This document shows, in pieces, positions 11,146 to 22,952 of a stretch of DNA of 64,000 nt (position 1 is the stretch's first letter; each line of letters starts with the position of its first letter). Position numbers and translations under genes: made by a program. The stretch comes from Gonatopus flavifemur (lineage: Eukaryota; Arthropoda; Insecta; Hymenoptera; Dryinidae). Below the pieces are notes generated by a model. That model was not told the origin of the DNA and did not search any database. It worked only from the letters and a program-made list of their open reading frames with translations. Where the stretch lies: the NCBI GenBank assembly GCA_018340375.1, contig JAFFJZ010000009.1, positions 13,780,501 through 13,844,500 on the forward strand, given 5' to 3'.

Positions 11146-12652
11146 TAGATGTCTCTTGGGTATGAAAACAATTGAAGAGATCTGAAATATATCCAAGAGT
11201 GTTGCATCAAACATCTTAGACTTCTCGTAAAGATATCTTGAGACACGGAATATTCATTGGGTACCGACACAACTAGCGCTATCTACCGGTCTAATGTTTT
11301 TGGCTCCAATAAGGATGACTCGTTTGCTATACTTCAGTTAGAGAGTTGGATAGGGCTAGCACATTGAGCTCTATATACATACTAAAGTGAATTCCACAAT
11401 GACGGTTATTTATTGAAACAAATTTCAAATAAAATGCATAAGATGAATCATTCCTCCTTTTATTATGAGGATTCAAGCACTTCATTTATTTGATAGAATC
11501 AAATAACCAATTGATTCCGAATATCGAGATTCGAGTACTCAGAAGCTTCGGGTACCCGGCCCGACACACATCAAATTACCGGCGGGTTGTGTCGGATTTT
11601 TCCAACCACCCGAGTTTCCCGGGTACCCAACACATTTGGGTAACCCAAGTAGTATCTGATGCTACCTGGGACTCAGGTCAGTAATGAGAAAACCGTTGCT
11701 ACGTCAGGCAATGTCATTACGGTCACTCGATCAAGATTGTTGACGGAACAGGTAGAAGAGTCATGCTCCCTTCACTCAAATTTGGGAATATGAGAAAACT
11801 AATGATATTGATACGATATTTATAACATTCCGAAAATTTCAACCTGATTATCGATTGAGAACATGGCAAAGTCATCGCATACAATGTATTATTGCGTTTC
11901 TGAATTGAATAGAGCAATGGGAAATTATGAACATTTCATGAGAAATTTCGCAAACTCCCTTATCCGTGCCATTATTAACCACATGGGCTGTGAAAAAATA
12001 ATCGAAATTTTCCTGTGTGCAGCAACCGGAAAATTTCAAGTATGAGATAAGAAATCAATTTTCGGTGCATGAACGTGAAATTTATCATAGAATCATCTGA
12101 AAATTCCAGACCCTATAAAATTCTTACTATCATTTTTCAGTAACTTTCCTGTGACATACGGGAAATTCCTGACGTATGTATGTGGTAATTACTTCATAAC
12201 ATCCATGTATATGTTTCCATAGAAGTTTTTCACAGTGTAGAACAACGACACTGTAGTAACAATTACATTGATAACTCCCAACACAGCATACAAAGTCTCA
12301 ATAATATTTTTAGAATATCACAATGCCTTACCCACAATATTTTAGGTGAGACTAGCATTTACTGCGTACGCTACGCACACGCGAGCATCGCTATTCAATG
12401 TATGGAGTTCAGCATTAGGAATTCAGGTATGGGAACTTGATATCTGAAAAAATTATAAAGCCGGCGAAATTCACTCCTCATACATTTTTTAATGTTATTG
12501 TTCTCCATTCACTCATGAGGTCTTTGATTAATTAAGTAAACTACTCTACAGGCCGCAAAACAGAAGGACTTCCAAATTTTTTTTCGAAAAAACTACACAA
12601 TATAACGCAATTTGGCAAGAAGTTCTATATTACATAACCATTGAGTGGATTT
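11146..12652. other. Intergenic DNA, no gene seen
   Basis: There are short local palindromes around 11550-11630 (CGGGTACCCGG-like). No coding similarity is recognised. The helicase half of the adjacent Helitron would lie here on the minus strand but is missing. Confidence 0.45.
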
Positions 12653-14022
12653 TCAGGTTTCCCGGAGCTGTGAAGAACCAAATGGCGCTTCTTCAGTATT
12701 CTCCTTTGGACATCGAGCGGAGACAAACCCGGTCACAAAATCCCAATTTTTCATAACACGTTTCCCTTCCCTCTCCCATTCTTCTGTGAGGAACACGTTG
12801 AACTGATATGGGACGGATATGTCCTGTAATGGTTCACTCAGTATACGCCAAACCACTTCCACTGGTCCAACGAATCGAGTTTCAATAAAATCTTGAATTC
12901 CATCATGATTGATGATGTTGTTTCCAGTGTTGGAAGAGATTATAATGGTCGCAACATCGTGTCCTTTATATGCATATTTATATATGTATTCTATAGAGCG
13001 TATATCAGAAACGATTTCAACATTAATATGACTATCAAATAAAACTGACAAATATGGACCATACGGTACAACATGTCGATCATCAACTAAATATGAACCA
13101 GGACGTTCAAAGGTTTCACCAATATTTTTCCTCCGATGAGGAGGATATCCATCTGAATTCATGGTAGTTTCTTCTCGAAATGACTTTAGATAATGTTTAG
13201 GACATCGACAATCAACTTTGCATCGAGAACCGCGAGGCCCATGTATCATATGTTTCATAATTATCGTATGCGAAATAGGATTCTTTTGAGGATCAGGGAT
13301 TTCTGCAGAAATAGAACGATCAACTTGGGCGGGAATGGTGATTTCACTGCTTGGTTTAAGTGTCACAAGCAAATGAACATGTGGTGAGCCACCTTTTTAG
13401 AATTCTAGCACATAAATAAACGCTGCGACTTCTCCGAAATAACTTTGTCGAACAATTGAATTTATTAAATAATCTTTTTTGATGTTGACGACACGGGCGC
13501 AAATGTCAGTTCTATCAGAAGCTTGTTGACCTTCCAATAGATTTTTTCGAATTCTTCCCTATTGTGGATTACATGTCATAGTAATGAATAAATCCGGTTC
13601 CCCATGTTTTCGCATAATACTCATCACGTCTTGATGCAACTGCATCATATTTCGAAGCGACCCAATGAAAGTAGATGGAGAAATGACCATTCTACCAAGT
13701 CCTGCGTTAACGGTATTCGCACTGGATTCTAAATAATCTATTGAACCATGATAGGACTCTGCACGTATCTGTCTGTGATTTTCTCTCGAATATTCAACTC
13801 TGTCTCTCTCCATTTTCATATAAAAATCCACAAGCGACTGTTGAAATAATCGACGTCCCATTAAGATAGAATTAAATCCCAATTCACGTAATCCTATACG
13901 ATATCTAATGTATGCGTATCTGGTTATTCGTTTTTCTGTATCTATCAACTGTGAATTGCGATGCACACCTTGCGTGCCATAGGGATAAAATATTGGATAT
14001 ACCCAAGGTTATACATCTGGAT
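12653..14022 (-). pseudogene. Helitron Rep gene, fourth (C-terminal) segment
   Basis: This is the downstream part of a Helitron replication initiator. In order on the minus strand are a PWVYPIFYPYGTQG block, a Helitron_like_N core (LITVTEKR-type start, ...PDLFITMTCNPQ), the HUH metal-binding motif (PHVHLL, about 13370-13385) and the KYAYKGHD block with the catalytic-type tyrosines (about 12960-12990), then RFVGPVEVVWRI. In-frame stops interrupt it near 14010, 13560 and 13400. The SF1 helicase domain that should follow is absent. The gene continues upstream at 21644-21947, 22450-22551 and 24993-25621. The family assignment rests on HUH, Y-region and flanking motifs in the right order. Confidence 0.9.
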
Positions 14023-14704
14023 TAGTGGTCGGCGATATTTACAAAAATATCGATGTTGGGGTATCGATATTTATCGTAACTGAAATATCGGAACCGAAGT
14101 GTCGATATGCTTTCGATATTATATCGATAATATTGATAATCACATATACTAGCGCCAACGATCGCTTCGTGGTCGTCGTTGCTTCCCAATTATTATGATT
14201 CCACCCATCAACACAGCGACACAAATCAGAAAGAGTTCTCAATGCATTCATTTTGAATTCTTATGGTGCCACATGAATTCATTATGCACTCTTTCTGACA
14301 CGCAGAACCGAGTGCACGTGTTCAAAACGTTCAGAGAACATTCTGTGCTGTCTAGGTAGCTCTTTGAGAATTCTTCTCTCGATCGGATTGTAATCCTGCT
14401 GGAAGTTATTGCAGAATTCTTGGAAAGTTCTCTGATACTGGGAAACGGTCCAATACTCAAGCAACACAGGAGGTTAAAAGTGCTAAGAACGTGTTTGAAA
14501 AATCCTACGAACATGCTTAGGACTTCCAAATGAGACTATTTCTAGTAATTATGTGTTATGCACCTCCATAGAATATCTGGACGAATTTATCCAAAATAAT
14601 CGCATTTGCACATTCTTTGCACATTCACTGTATCATCACAGCATATTTGAAAAGTTCTTGTGTTACTTGGGTAGCAGACCAAAATCTTCAGTGTTCCGCG
14701 ATGG

Positions 14705-14921
14705 CCCACACGACACGAGAATGTTTCAAATGAACTCCCATCATGTCAGTTCCGAGAGAATTCGTGATGAACTCTTGAGAATTCTTCGAGAATTCTTTTT
14801 AAATACCAGGAATTCATGAAGAATTCATTTTGAACTGGAATAACGCGGACTCTTGAAGAATCTCACGATGAATTTATAAAGAATTTTTCATGAACACATC
14901 AGGGCCAGAGTGTTGTATGGG
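14705..14921. mobile_element. Decayed CCCACA-type element
   Basis: CCCACACGACACG at the left and the inverse of AGTGTTGTATGGG at the right resemble the ends of the CCCACAYAGCAC family. The core is full of GAATTC and TTCATGA strings, as in other copies. The edges are tentative. Confidence 0.4.
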
Positions 14922-15015
14922 ATTTCTTCTAGTTTAAACCACCTTGTTGAAAATAATGGAGGGAAGTGTTATATTTGTTGAATCAATTTTGGTCTGACGA
15001 TTTTTATCACGATTG

Positions 15016-15248
15016 ACATCACCCAACCTTTCCGCGACTTCCCATCTCGCGATTGTGTGATTTTTTATCCGGACTGCGTAGGAAAGAATTACAACATCGA
15101 AAAACATAAATCTCAAATGTCGATGATATTATTTTACCGTGAAGTTGGAGATCTCGAACCAAGAAATTTGGTGATAAAAAATCATCAACCGGTTGATGTT
15201 GTTTCACGTCAATTGCGAGATGAAAAGTCACGAAAGATTAGGTGATGT
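15016..15248. mobile_element. ACATCACC inverted-repeat element
   Basis: The left arm (ACATCACCCAACCTTTCCGC, then CATCTCGCGATTG) pairs with the right arm (CAATTGCGAGATG, then AAAGATTAGGTGATGT). A second inner pair is formed by ATTTTTTATC and GATAAAAAAT. No coding sequence. Confidence 0.6.
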
Positions 15249-15837
15249 AATGTCTCGTGAGTTTCCTGCGTGTGTATTTTCATCATTATTTTTCATCTCG
15301 AACAGCACCACACAACAGCACACGAGTTCAGGATGAATTCATAATGGATCCTTTAGAGACTATAAGAATGCAATTTTTCTCAATTAAAATTCATGGTATT
15401 CTGGCTTGATCGTTACGAAACAATACAAATTCTTCCGTTTATGTTTCCTTGATGACAGCATTTGAATAATAATGCAGAAATCGACATTTTCCGAGTTTCC
15501 GTTCCACATTAATATCTTATCTGGTAATGAAATTTCATCAAATTGAGAATAAGTAGTGATTATTTTCCTGCAAGTTTACAGAATATCTGATGAGAATTCA
15601 TTAAATGACTGTGAAAGCACAAAAATTGCAATTATATTTGAATAATATTGAAGATCATTATTGCATGAATCAGGTTATGATTTATAACATAGTGACATGA
15701 TATATCGCGTGTATTTACTGCGTCAATGATGAGTGGAATAATGGCATATAACATTGCAATATCTCAGATATCAAAATACATTATATTTGAAATAGAATCC
15801 AATGCAATGTGAAAGCAACCAAAGATAGCAAAAAAAG

Positions 15838-15957
15838 AATCCTTCAAATGTCAGTGAAATAGGACTCTTGGAGAATTCATTCCAAGCTATGTAGCTCTTA
15901 TTGGATTCTCCAAGAACTCTATTTCACTGACATTTCGGAAATTCTTTTTTGAATTCC
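15838..15957. repeat. Hairpin with 35-40 bp arms
   Basis: CAAATGTCAGTGAAATAGGA and the following CTTGGAGAATTC at left face GAATCTCC-like and TATTTCACTGACATTT at right. This could be a small MITE; no clear duplication was found. Confidence 0.6.
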
Positions 15958-17161
15958 TGAATGATCCAAAAAGGATGCTTTCTCCAAAATTCTGCTAACT
16001 GGGAACATTGATATGTGTCTGATACGTATTTGAAATTCAAATTGCCGTGTGGGATTGATATTCATCAAACACTCCTGCCCTAGCGATTTTGGTTTGACCG
16101 AAAGATGACCAACAATTTTTGGTCAGTTTGTGATTTTTTTCGACCAAAACATAACCAAGGAGGTACCATCCGGGGAGGAAGGATTGTCCTCGGTTAGATT
16201 TTGGTAATTTTGTGAATTTACACCGCAGAAACACGATTAGCGGAATAAATCAGGTTGGTTGAGATGAGGCTCGTTTTTGGATCGGATGAACAAGAAATAC
16301 CACATTCCTGAGAAATCGCATTGGTAAAATTGCGGTCACTGTTACGGCAAGAACTGGGGGAGTACTAGACGTTGAAAATTTTTCATTGGTTAGGGTTTGG
16401 TCAGTTTTTGGGGGGAGATAAATAAATTACCAAGGAAAGGAGGAATCAAATTGGTCGGTTCACGGTTGCTTTCTGGTGAAAGACCGAGAATTTACCTATT
16501 GTCGCATCCTATCGTTTGGTTAACATTCGGTTAGTTTGTGGTCCTGATACAGCCTTTCGACCAAAATACGAAAATGACTTCCATGGTCAATTCTCTGATA
16601 CTTTATGGTTGAAAACCAAGAACTAACCGAATTTTGCGAATTCTCCATTGATTAGCGTTTGGATAATTTTTGGAACGAAATATCGAAATTATCACAGAGG
16701 AAAAGGAAGGTTGGTGTTGGTTTCCGGTTGCTTTCTGGTTGGAAACTAAGAATTTACCGCATGTTGAGGATGCGCCATTGGTTAGCATTTGATAAGTTTC
16801 TGGAACGATATGGGGAAATTAGCACGGAAAGGAGGAATCGATTCGGTCGGTTTTCGGTTACTTTCCGGTTGAAAGCCAAGAACGTACCTAATATCTGTTG
16901 CTAATCATTGGTTAACATTCGGTTAGTTCGTGGACCTGATTCATCCTTTTGACCGAAATACGAGAATGATTCTCATGGGCAATTCTCGGTTGGTTTATGG
17001 TTGAAAATCAAGAACTAACCGAATGTTGAGAATGCTCCATTGGTTAGCATGTGGTTAGTTTTTGGAACGAAATGATGAAATTACCATGGATGGGAGGAAT
17101 CGATTTGGTACTTTTGCGGTTACTTTCTGGTTGAAAACCAAAAACTTACCGAATATCTGTG

Positions 17162-17791
17162 CCCGAAGAGAACATGAAGCTTCAGCGAACGTTCAGATTA
17201 GATCTGTATAGATCGGATCGAAGGTTCATGAAAGCTAACTTTCAGATTCACAAACGTTTGTCAAAGGTACAACAAACGTTGACATGCCCTCCTCAAAATA
17301 CTTTCAGGAAATGTAGATGGAAGGTTCATTGAAGATTCATCGTAGGTTTGAGGAACCTTCACAAAAATATCTATACTTGGATTAATTCATAATAATTGAT
17401 GTTTATTAATGAATTTATTTTTCATATAAATTGATCAAAATTAATATAACTATAGATCTTTTTGTGAAGCTTCGTCAAACCTTCGATGAACCTTCAGCGA
17501 ACGTTCCATCTATGTTTCCTAAACGTATTTCAGGGCGGACATTTCAACGTCCGTAGAACCTTTGTCAAACGTTTGTGAATGTATTAGTTAGCTCTAATGA
17601 ACCTTTATCCCGATCTATACACATCTCGGTAGGGGGTCTTTTGGCCGAATCGAGATGATTTGACAATCGCTAGTCGCTTTCAGAGAACACCAGAGAATGA
17701 CTAGCGATTGTCAAATCATCTCGATTCGGCCAAAAGACCCCCTACCCACATCTCATCTGAAGGTTTGGTGAAGCTTCATGTTCTCTTTAGG
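17162..17791. mobile_element. 630-bp CCCGAAGAGAAC element, copy 1
   Basis: The left end CCCGAAGAGAACATGAAGCT and the inverted right end (AAGCTTCATGTTCTCTTTAGG) define the element, flanked by TG. The host repeat unit (...GAATATCTG / GCTATTCATTGG...) continues across it. The arms include GATCGGATCGAAGGTTCAT and CAAACGTTTGTCAAAGG. A related copy is at 21948-22449. Confidence 0.85.
17628..17746. mobile_element. 119-bp perfect hairpin element
   Basis: 48-bp arms beginning GGTAGGGGGTCTTTTGGCCG are exact inverses around a 23-bp loop. CACATCTC is present at 17620-17627 and again at 17747-17754, an 8-bp target duplication. This size and duplication point to a hAT-type MITE of recent origin. Confidence 0.9.
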
Positions 17792-19324
17792 TGGCTATTC
17801 ATTGGTCGAAATTTAGTTAGTCCTTGGAACTGGTCCATTCTTTTGACCAAACTACGAGAATGGTTTCTATGGTCAATTCTTGATTGCTTCATGGTTGAAA
17901 CCCAAGACCTAACCGAATATTGCAAATTCTCCATTGATTAGTGTTCGAGCAGTTTATGGAACGAAATAACGAAATTATCGCAGAGGAAAAGGAAGGATGT
18001 GGTTGGTTTTCGGTTGCTTTCTAGTTGGAAACCAAGAACTTACCGCATGTTGAGAATGCTCCATTGGTTAGCATTTGGTAAGTTTTTGGAACGGAATGAC
18101 AAAATTACCACGGATGGGAGGATCGATTTGGTAAGTTTGCGGTTACTTTCTGGTTGAAAACCAAAAATCTACCGAATATCTGTTGCTATCCATTGGTTGA
18201 AATTTGGTTAGTTCTTGGACCTGATCCATCCTGTTGATTAAAATACGCGGATGGTTCCCATGGTGAATGCTCGGTTGGTTTCTGGTTGAAAACCAAGAGC
18301 TAACCGGATGTTGAGACTGCTCAATTGATTAACATTTGGTAAGTTTTTGGAACGAAATGACGAAATTACCACGGATAGGAGGAACAGATTTGATGGGTTT
18401 GCGGTCGGTTTCTGGTTGAAGACCAAGAACTTACGGAATATCTGTTGCTATTCATTGGTCCGAATTCGGTTAGTTCTCGGACTTGATCCATCCTTTTGCC
18501 CGAAATACGAGAATGATTCACATGGTCAATTCTCGGTTGCTTTATGGTTGGGAACCAAGAACTAACCGAATGTTAATCAATGGGTAGCATGCGAGATTAG
18601 GTGAGTTCTCGGGTTTGAACCATGAAGTAACCGAAAACTGACCAAATCGACCTCTCCTATCTGTGGTAATTTCGCCATTCTATTACAAAAACTGCCCAAA
18701 TGCTGCATGGTTTTCAACCATAAAGCAACCGAGACTTGACCGTGGTAATCACTTTCGTATCTTGGTCAGAATCATGGACCAGGTCTAAGACCTGATTGCA
18801 TGTTAACCAAAGGGTAGCATGGAACATTCAGTAAGTTCTCAGTTTTCAACCAGGAAGTAACCAAAACCGACCACATAAATTCCTCCTATCCGTGGTAATT
18901 TCGTCATTTCGTTCCAAAAACTAACCAAATGCTAACCAATGGAGCATTCTCAACATTCGGTTAGTTCTTGGTTTTCAACCATAAACCAACCAAGAATTGA
19001 CCATGGGAACCATTCTCATATTCTGGTCAAAAGGATGGATCAGGTCCAAGAACTAACCGAATGTTAACCAATGAATAGCAACAGATATGTGGTAAGTTCT
19101 TTGTTTTTAACCAGAAAGTAACCGAGAACCGAAATTCAACCAAAACTTAACACATCCAGATACAGGATGTTTGGTCAACCGTTGGTTATTCTTTGGTTGG
19201 AAAAAGTCACCAATGCTACGATTATTTAACTATAATATAACCACCTCACAACCAATATATGACCAAACCAAAAGATGACCAATTACTTACCAAAAACTTT
19301 GGTGAAAACGAAATCGCTAGGGTG

Positions 19325-20479
19325 ATCATTTCAGTACTAACCTTTCAACATCAAAATTCAAGACTAGAATACGTATACATATGACATGACAATTTACAAT
19401 TTTATAGTGAAGATCAAAAATAAAATATTATTCCTCATTGATAAGATTGAAATGATTCATCCAAAACGCGCATGCGCATCAAGTTTCTTTCACCGATCAC
19501 ATCTTGTGAATCGATATTCTCATCTCGAAATGCGACTTATATGATCTCGAATCGCGATACTTTATCGCATGTTCCCTTAGTAAATAGGATACATACATAA
19601 ATATTGTTTGAAGCCTTTGTTATGCATAAATACCATCTTCGAATTGTTATTCAAATACGGAAAGAGCAGTTTGATTGGATTTAAAAAATATCTTATAAAA
19701 TACAACGAACTGAATATTTGTTTTGAAGTTGTTCTTATTAATAGTGAATATTTAATTATTATAAACGCAATTCTCATCTATTTGCAGGGAATAAATGTGG
19801 ATTGATCAAAATCAAATTTGGTTATATTGAAGAAAGAATCAATTCGCGCTATTCAAAAGGAACATTTGGTGAATATAATTGAATTATTTTCTCAGTGCCC
19901 CTACCAGCATGGGAATGTGGATAGATAATAGATGCTTTCGACATTCGTACAAAATGTCCAAATTCAATAAGAAGAAAAAGAACGCGAATATTGAACTTGA
20001 GATTTTCATGAATGTCGAAAATCCAAATATCACCGTCGAAATTGAAAAAGTGAATACACAATTCATAATTTTATGTATTAAATGTATGAGTGGCGCTACG
20101 ATCGAGGCTTAGCGTCGTGACTCGTGAGTAAAATTTTGCGCGGCATTATACCTAGATTTGAACACTACGAAAGATTGCGGAGATTGCACCATATAACATA
20201 GCCTTCAATAGGGATCTCCCTTACCATCGAAGTTTCCAGACTTGTATATCCATGCTTCCGATAGGTGTTTTGAGTAAACAAGGGCCGATATGACTAATTC
20301 TAAAATCGTTCAATTTTTTTTGTAGCGTTACCGTGCGAAGCAAAATTATGTTCGAATAATTTTGCGTGGTACTTGCAGGTTCGTTAAATCAATTTCAAAC
20401 AACAAGAATAACTTCGATCCGAAGATGCCACATACAAAATATATCATCACCTCCGAAGATTTACTGTTGGTCGCCAGTT
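19325..20479. other. hAT-like element interior, no gene seen
   Basis: No coding similarity is found. A stretch near 20231-20248 (AAGTTTCCAGACTTGTA) resembles 10250-10266 and may be a small dispersed repeat. Confidence 0.4.
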
Positions 20480-20900
20480 TGTTTTATGGTAAAAACAAAC
20501 AAACCTCTTCTTAACTTTTACATCCAAACACCAAGAATCAACTCAGATGAGTGACCGTCGAACTTTCACTTGAAAAGCGCGAATAAAATTGATTGGTAGA
20601 ATTTCAATAAATTTCACAAATTTTTTGAATAAATAGAATGGTTTATTCAAAATTACACACTTCGTTCACTTTCTCTTATAAAATTTTGTGTTTACCACAA
20701 TGATTCGGTTAACACTTCAGAGCTCTGCTCTGTTCTGTGATAAAACATCGAATGACTTGAAACGTTCAACGCGCTCCTTATATACCCGTTGCGGTATCCT
20801 GCACACTTTTCCAATCTGAGAACTTTTGGAAAAATGTTCTCAAAATTTGCAAAGAAAATACTCAGGACAGTTCCCTGAATATCCATATTTAATTATTTTT
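20480..20900 (-). repeat. Possible decayed LTR
   Basis: On the minus strand the order is a TATATAAGG box near 20780, about 120 bp further a GAATAAACC polyadenylation-type signal near 20640, and later a TGGCGACC string near 20475 that resembles a retroelement primer-binding site. No partner LTR or coding region lies nearby. The call is tentative and rests only on this order of signals. Confidence 0.3.
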
Positions 20901-21643
20901 TCAACTAATATTTATTTTTGCAAAATTGATATATATATCTGAATTTCTCTGGAAAACATATTCTGATGCATATATGATTGATCTGAGAATAATGATCATA
21001 TTTAGAGCATCCATCTGAATATCTCTATTTGATGTTTTTCCAAAATATTCATGTTTTTCTTTGCGAAATCTATATTGTTCAATATATATATTCAATTGTC
21101 TCATAATAATACCTTTATGGTTATTTTATTTATGATAAAATATAATGAACTTACCCATGACATATCTTTGAATATTGTTATTTAATAATTATTCAATTGT
21201 ATCGTGTTTTTTCTAATGTTCACCTTGCTAGCCATTTCCAGAACTATATTCTCTCAGATAGTTTTTCTAAGGCATACTATGACGGTACAAAAAAAAACAT
21301 TGTGACTAACATGAATAATCTCTCAGAACCCTCGTACGTGCACATTTTCATTGGCCGTTCTATTTAATCAAATATTCTGATGAATTGATCTAAGGGAAAA
21401 AGTGCATAAATTATGCACAGCTGGTCACTCTGACAAGAAAAAATTTTCCAAGCTAATGAAAAATTAAAAAATATTTTATTCTTCTGATCAGTTGAAAATT
21501 TGTATGAATCCATCACCAAAAAGTATATATCGAATTTCGATATTTTTAAGGTAAAATATATCGATAACGATATATATCGGACAGAGAAATATCGATGAAG
21601 AATATCGATATCCACAAATATCGATAAACATCGCCCATCACTA

Positions 21644-21947
21644 ATCTGAATCCATACTACTGACGGGTTGTGATTCTTTTGTCCTTTTATTGCGCACAAG
21701 AACATATGACTCAGGTATTTCCCCATCCTCTGTAGTAAAAGATACTGCGGCGACTTCATTACTTCTCTGAAATTCATAAAGACAGAGATCCATCCCCGGT
21801 GTCAGGTATAACTGTAATTCAGATTGGACATTATTTGCGCTATTTATCAGATTCTGGTATCTCAGTTCTTCATCCATCATCACATAAGATTGAGCGAATA
21901 CATTATTTTCGCGTAAAACGTCATCAAGTATGAAGAGGGTATCTGGA
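21644..21947 (-). pseudogene. Helitron Rep gene, third segment
   Basis: The open minus-strand frame carries NNVFAQSYVMMDEEL, the GMD...EVAAVSFTTEDGEIPESYVLVRNKR block and VSSMD, all typical of the conserved N-terminal half of Helitron Rep proteins. It is bounded on one side by the 502-bp element and on the other by the hAT-like element. Both junctions fall inside codons that rejoin when the insertions are removed. Confidence 0.88.
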
Positions 21948-22449
21948 CCCGAAGAGAACATGAAGTTTCAGCGAACGTTCAGATCAGATGTGTATAGATC
22001 GGGCCGAAGGTTCATTAGAGCTAACTTTTAGATTCACAAACGTTTGACAAAGGTTCTACGGACGTTGAAATGTCCACCTCGGAATACGTTCAGGAAACAT
22101 ATATGGAACGTTCGCTGAAGGTTCATTGAAGGTTTGACGAAGCTTTACAAAAATATCTATACTTATATTAATTTTGATTAATTTATATGAAAAATAAATC
22201 AATTACAAACATAAATTATTATAAATTAATCTGAGTATAGATATTTTTGTAAAGCTTCCTCAAACCTTCGATGAACCTTCAATGAACGTTCCATCTATGT
22301 TTCCTGAGAGTATTTTGACGCGGACATTTCAACGTTCGTAGTACCTTTGACAAACGTTTGTGAATCTAAAAGTTCGCTTTCATGAACCTTCGATCCGATC
22401 TATACAGATCTAATCTGAACGTTCGCTGAAGCTTCATGTTCTCTTCGGG
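21948..22449. mobile_element. 502-bp CCCGAAGAGAAC element, copy 2
   Basis: The left end CCCGAAGAGAACATGAAG and the inverse at the right (CTTCATGTTCTCTTCGGG) are flanked by GA on both sides (21946-21947 and 22450-22451). Removal restores the Helitron codons ...TLYP/DTLF. Internal motifs match copy 1 (CAGCGAACGTTCAGAT, GATTCACAAACGTTTG). Confidence 0.88.
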
Positions 22450-22551
22450 GATAAAGTGTTTAATTCTCATTCAATCGATGCTCCAATGCTGCATTGGCAT
22501 CAATCATAAATGATGGACCACGAGTGGGTTTTTCATTCAAAGCTGGATTAA
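22450..22551 (-). pseudogene. Helitron Rep gene, second segment
   Basis: About 33 codons (NPALNEKPTRGPSFMIDAN...) link the first and third segments in frame across the piggyBac and the 502-bp element. One in-frame TAA lies near the end (after LNEN). Its identity follows from continuity with its neighbours. Confidence 0.85.
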
Positions 22552-22952
22552 CCTTTAATTGGTATCGTTTTTTTATTAGACGTAAGTGGTATCGTCGGTA
22601 TCACATACCGCTATAAATATAAAATTCAAATTTGTATCCATTCGAATTTAAATGACCTATATATATCTTTTTCCCCCAAATTGGGGTACATATGGGATTA
22701 AATCAATCGGATAAATATGGAAATCATTTAGAAATATATCCTTTCATTCAAAATTAAAATGCGGTCTTCACAAGGTTTTAATGGCACAAGGTTTCATACT
22801 GACATATTGAAAAATTCTAATATATCACTTTTAAAAACATTTTCAAGTATGAGCATATTAAAAGGTGTCTATTGTTTGCAAAATAAATGTGAAAAAGTGT
22901 AAAAATATTTCAACCACTTACTTGAGAGTAAATTTTGAATTACATTCTTTCA

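Larger units (their letters stand above)
16078..19322. mobile_element. 3.2-kb foldback element with minisatellite arms
   Basis: The ends are CCCTAGCGATTTTGG and its inverse CGAAATCGCTAGGG, flanked by TG at 16076-16077 and 19323-19324. Inside, a unit of about 260 bp, itself two related halves of about 130 bp, repeats in plus orientation from about 16450 to 18580 and in minus orientation from about 18600 to 19250. Each half carries TTGGTTAGCATTTGG, GAACGAAATGACGAAATTAC or GACCGAAATACGAGAATG, and GGTTGAAAACCAAGAAC. There is no open frame of transposase type. Repetitive inverted arms are typical of foldback elements. Confidence 0.85.
14023..21643. mobile_element. 7.6-kb hAT-like element inside the Helitron gene
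   Basis: The left end TAGTGGTCGGCGATATTTA and the inverse of the right end (TAGTGATGGGCGATGTTTA) match. Both are followed by TATCGATA-rich subterminal sequence. The flanks are ATCTGGAT (14015-14022) and ATCTGAAT (21644-21651), an 8-bp duplication with one change, as expected for hAT. Removing the element and one flank joins the two halves of the Helitron reading frame (MDPD...). No hAT transposase is recognisable inside. The interior is other repeats, so it is a non-autonomous or heavily invaded copy. Confidence 0.85.
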
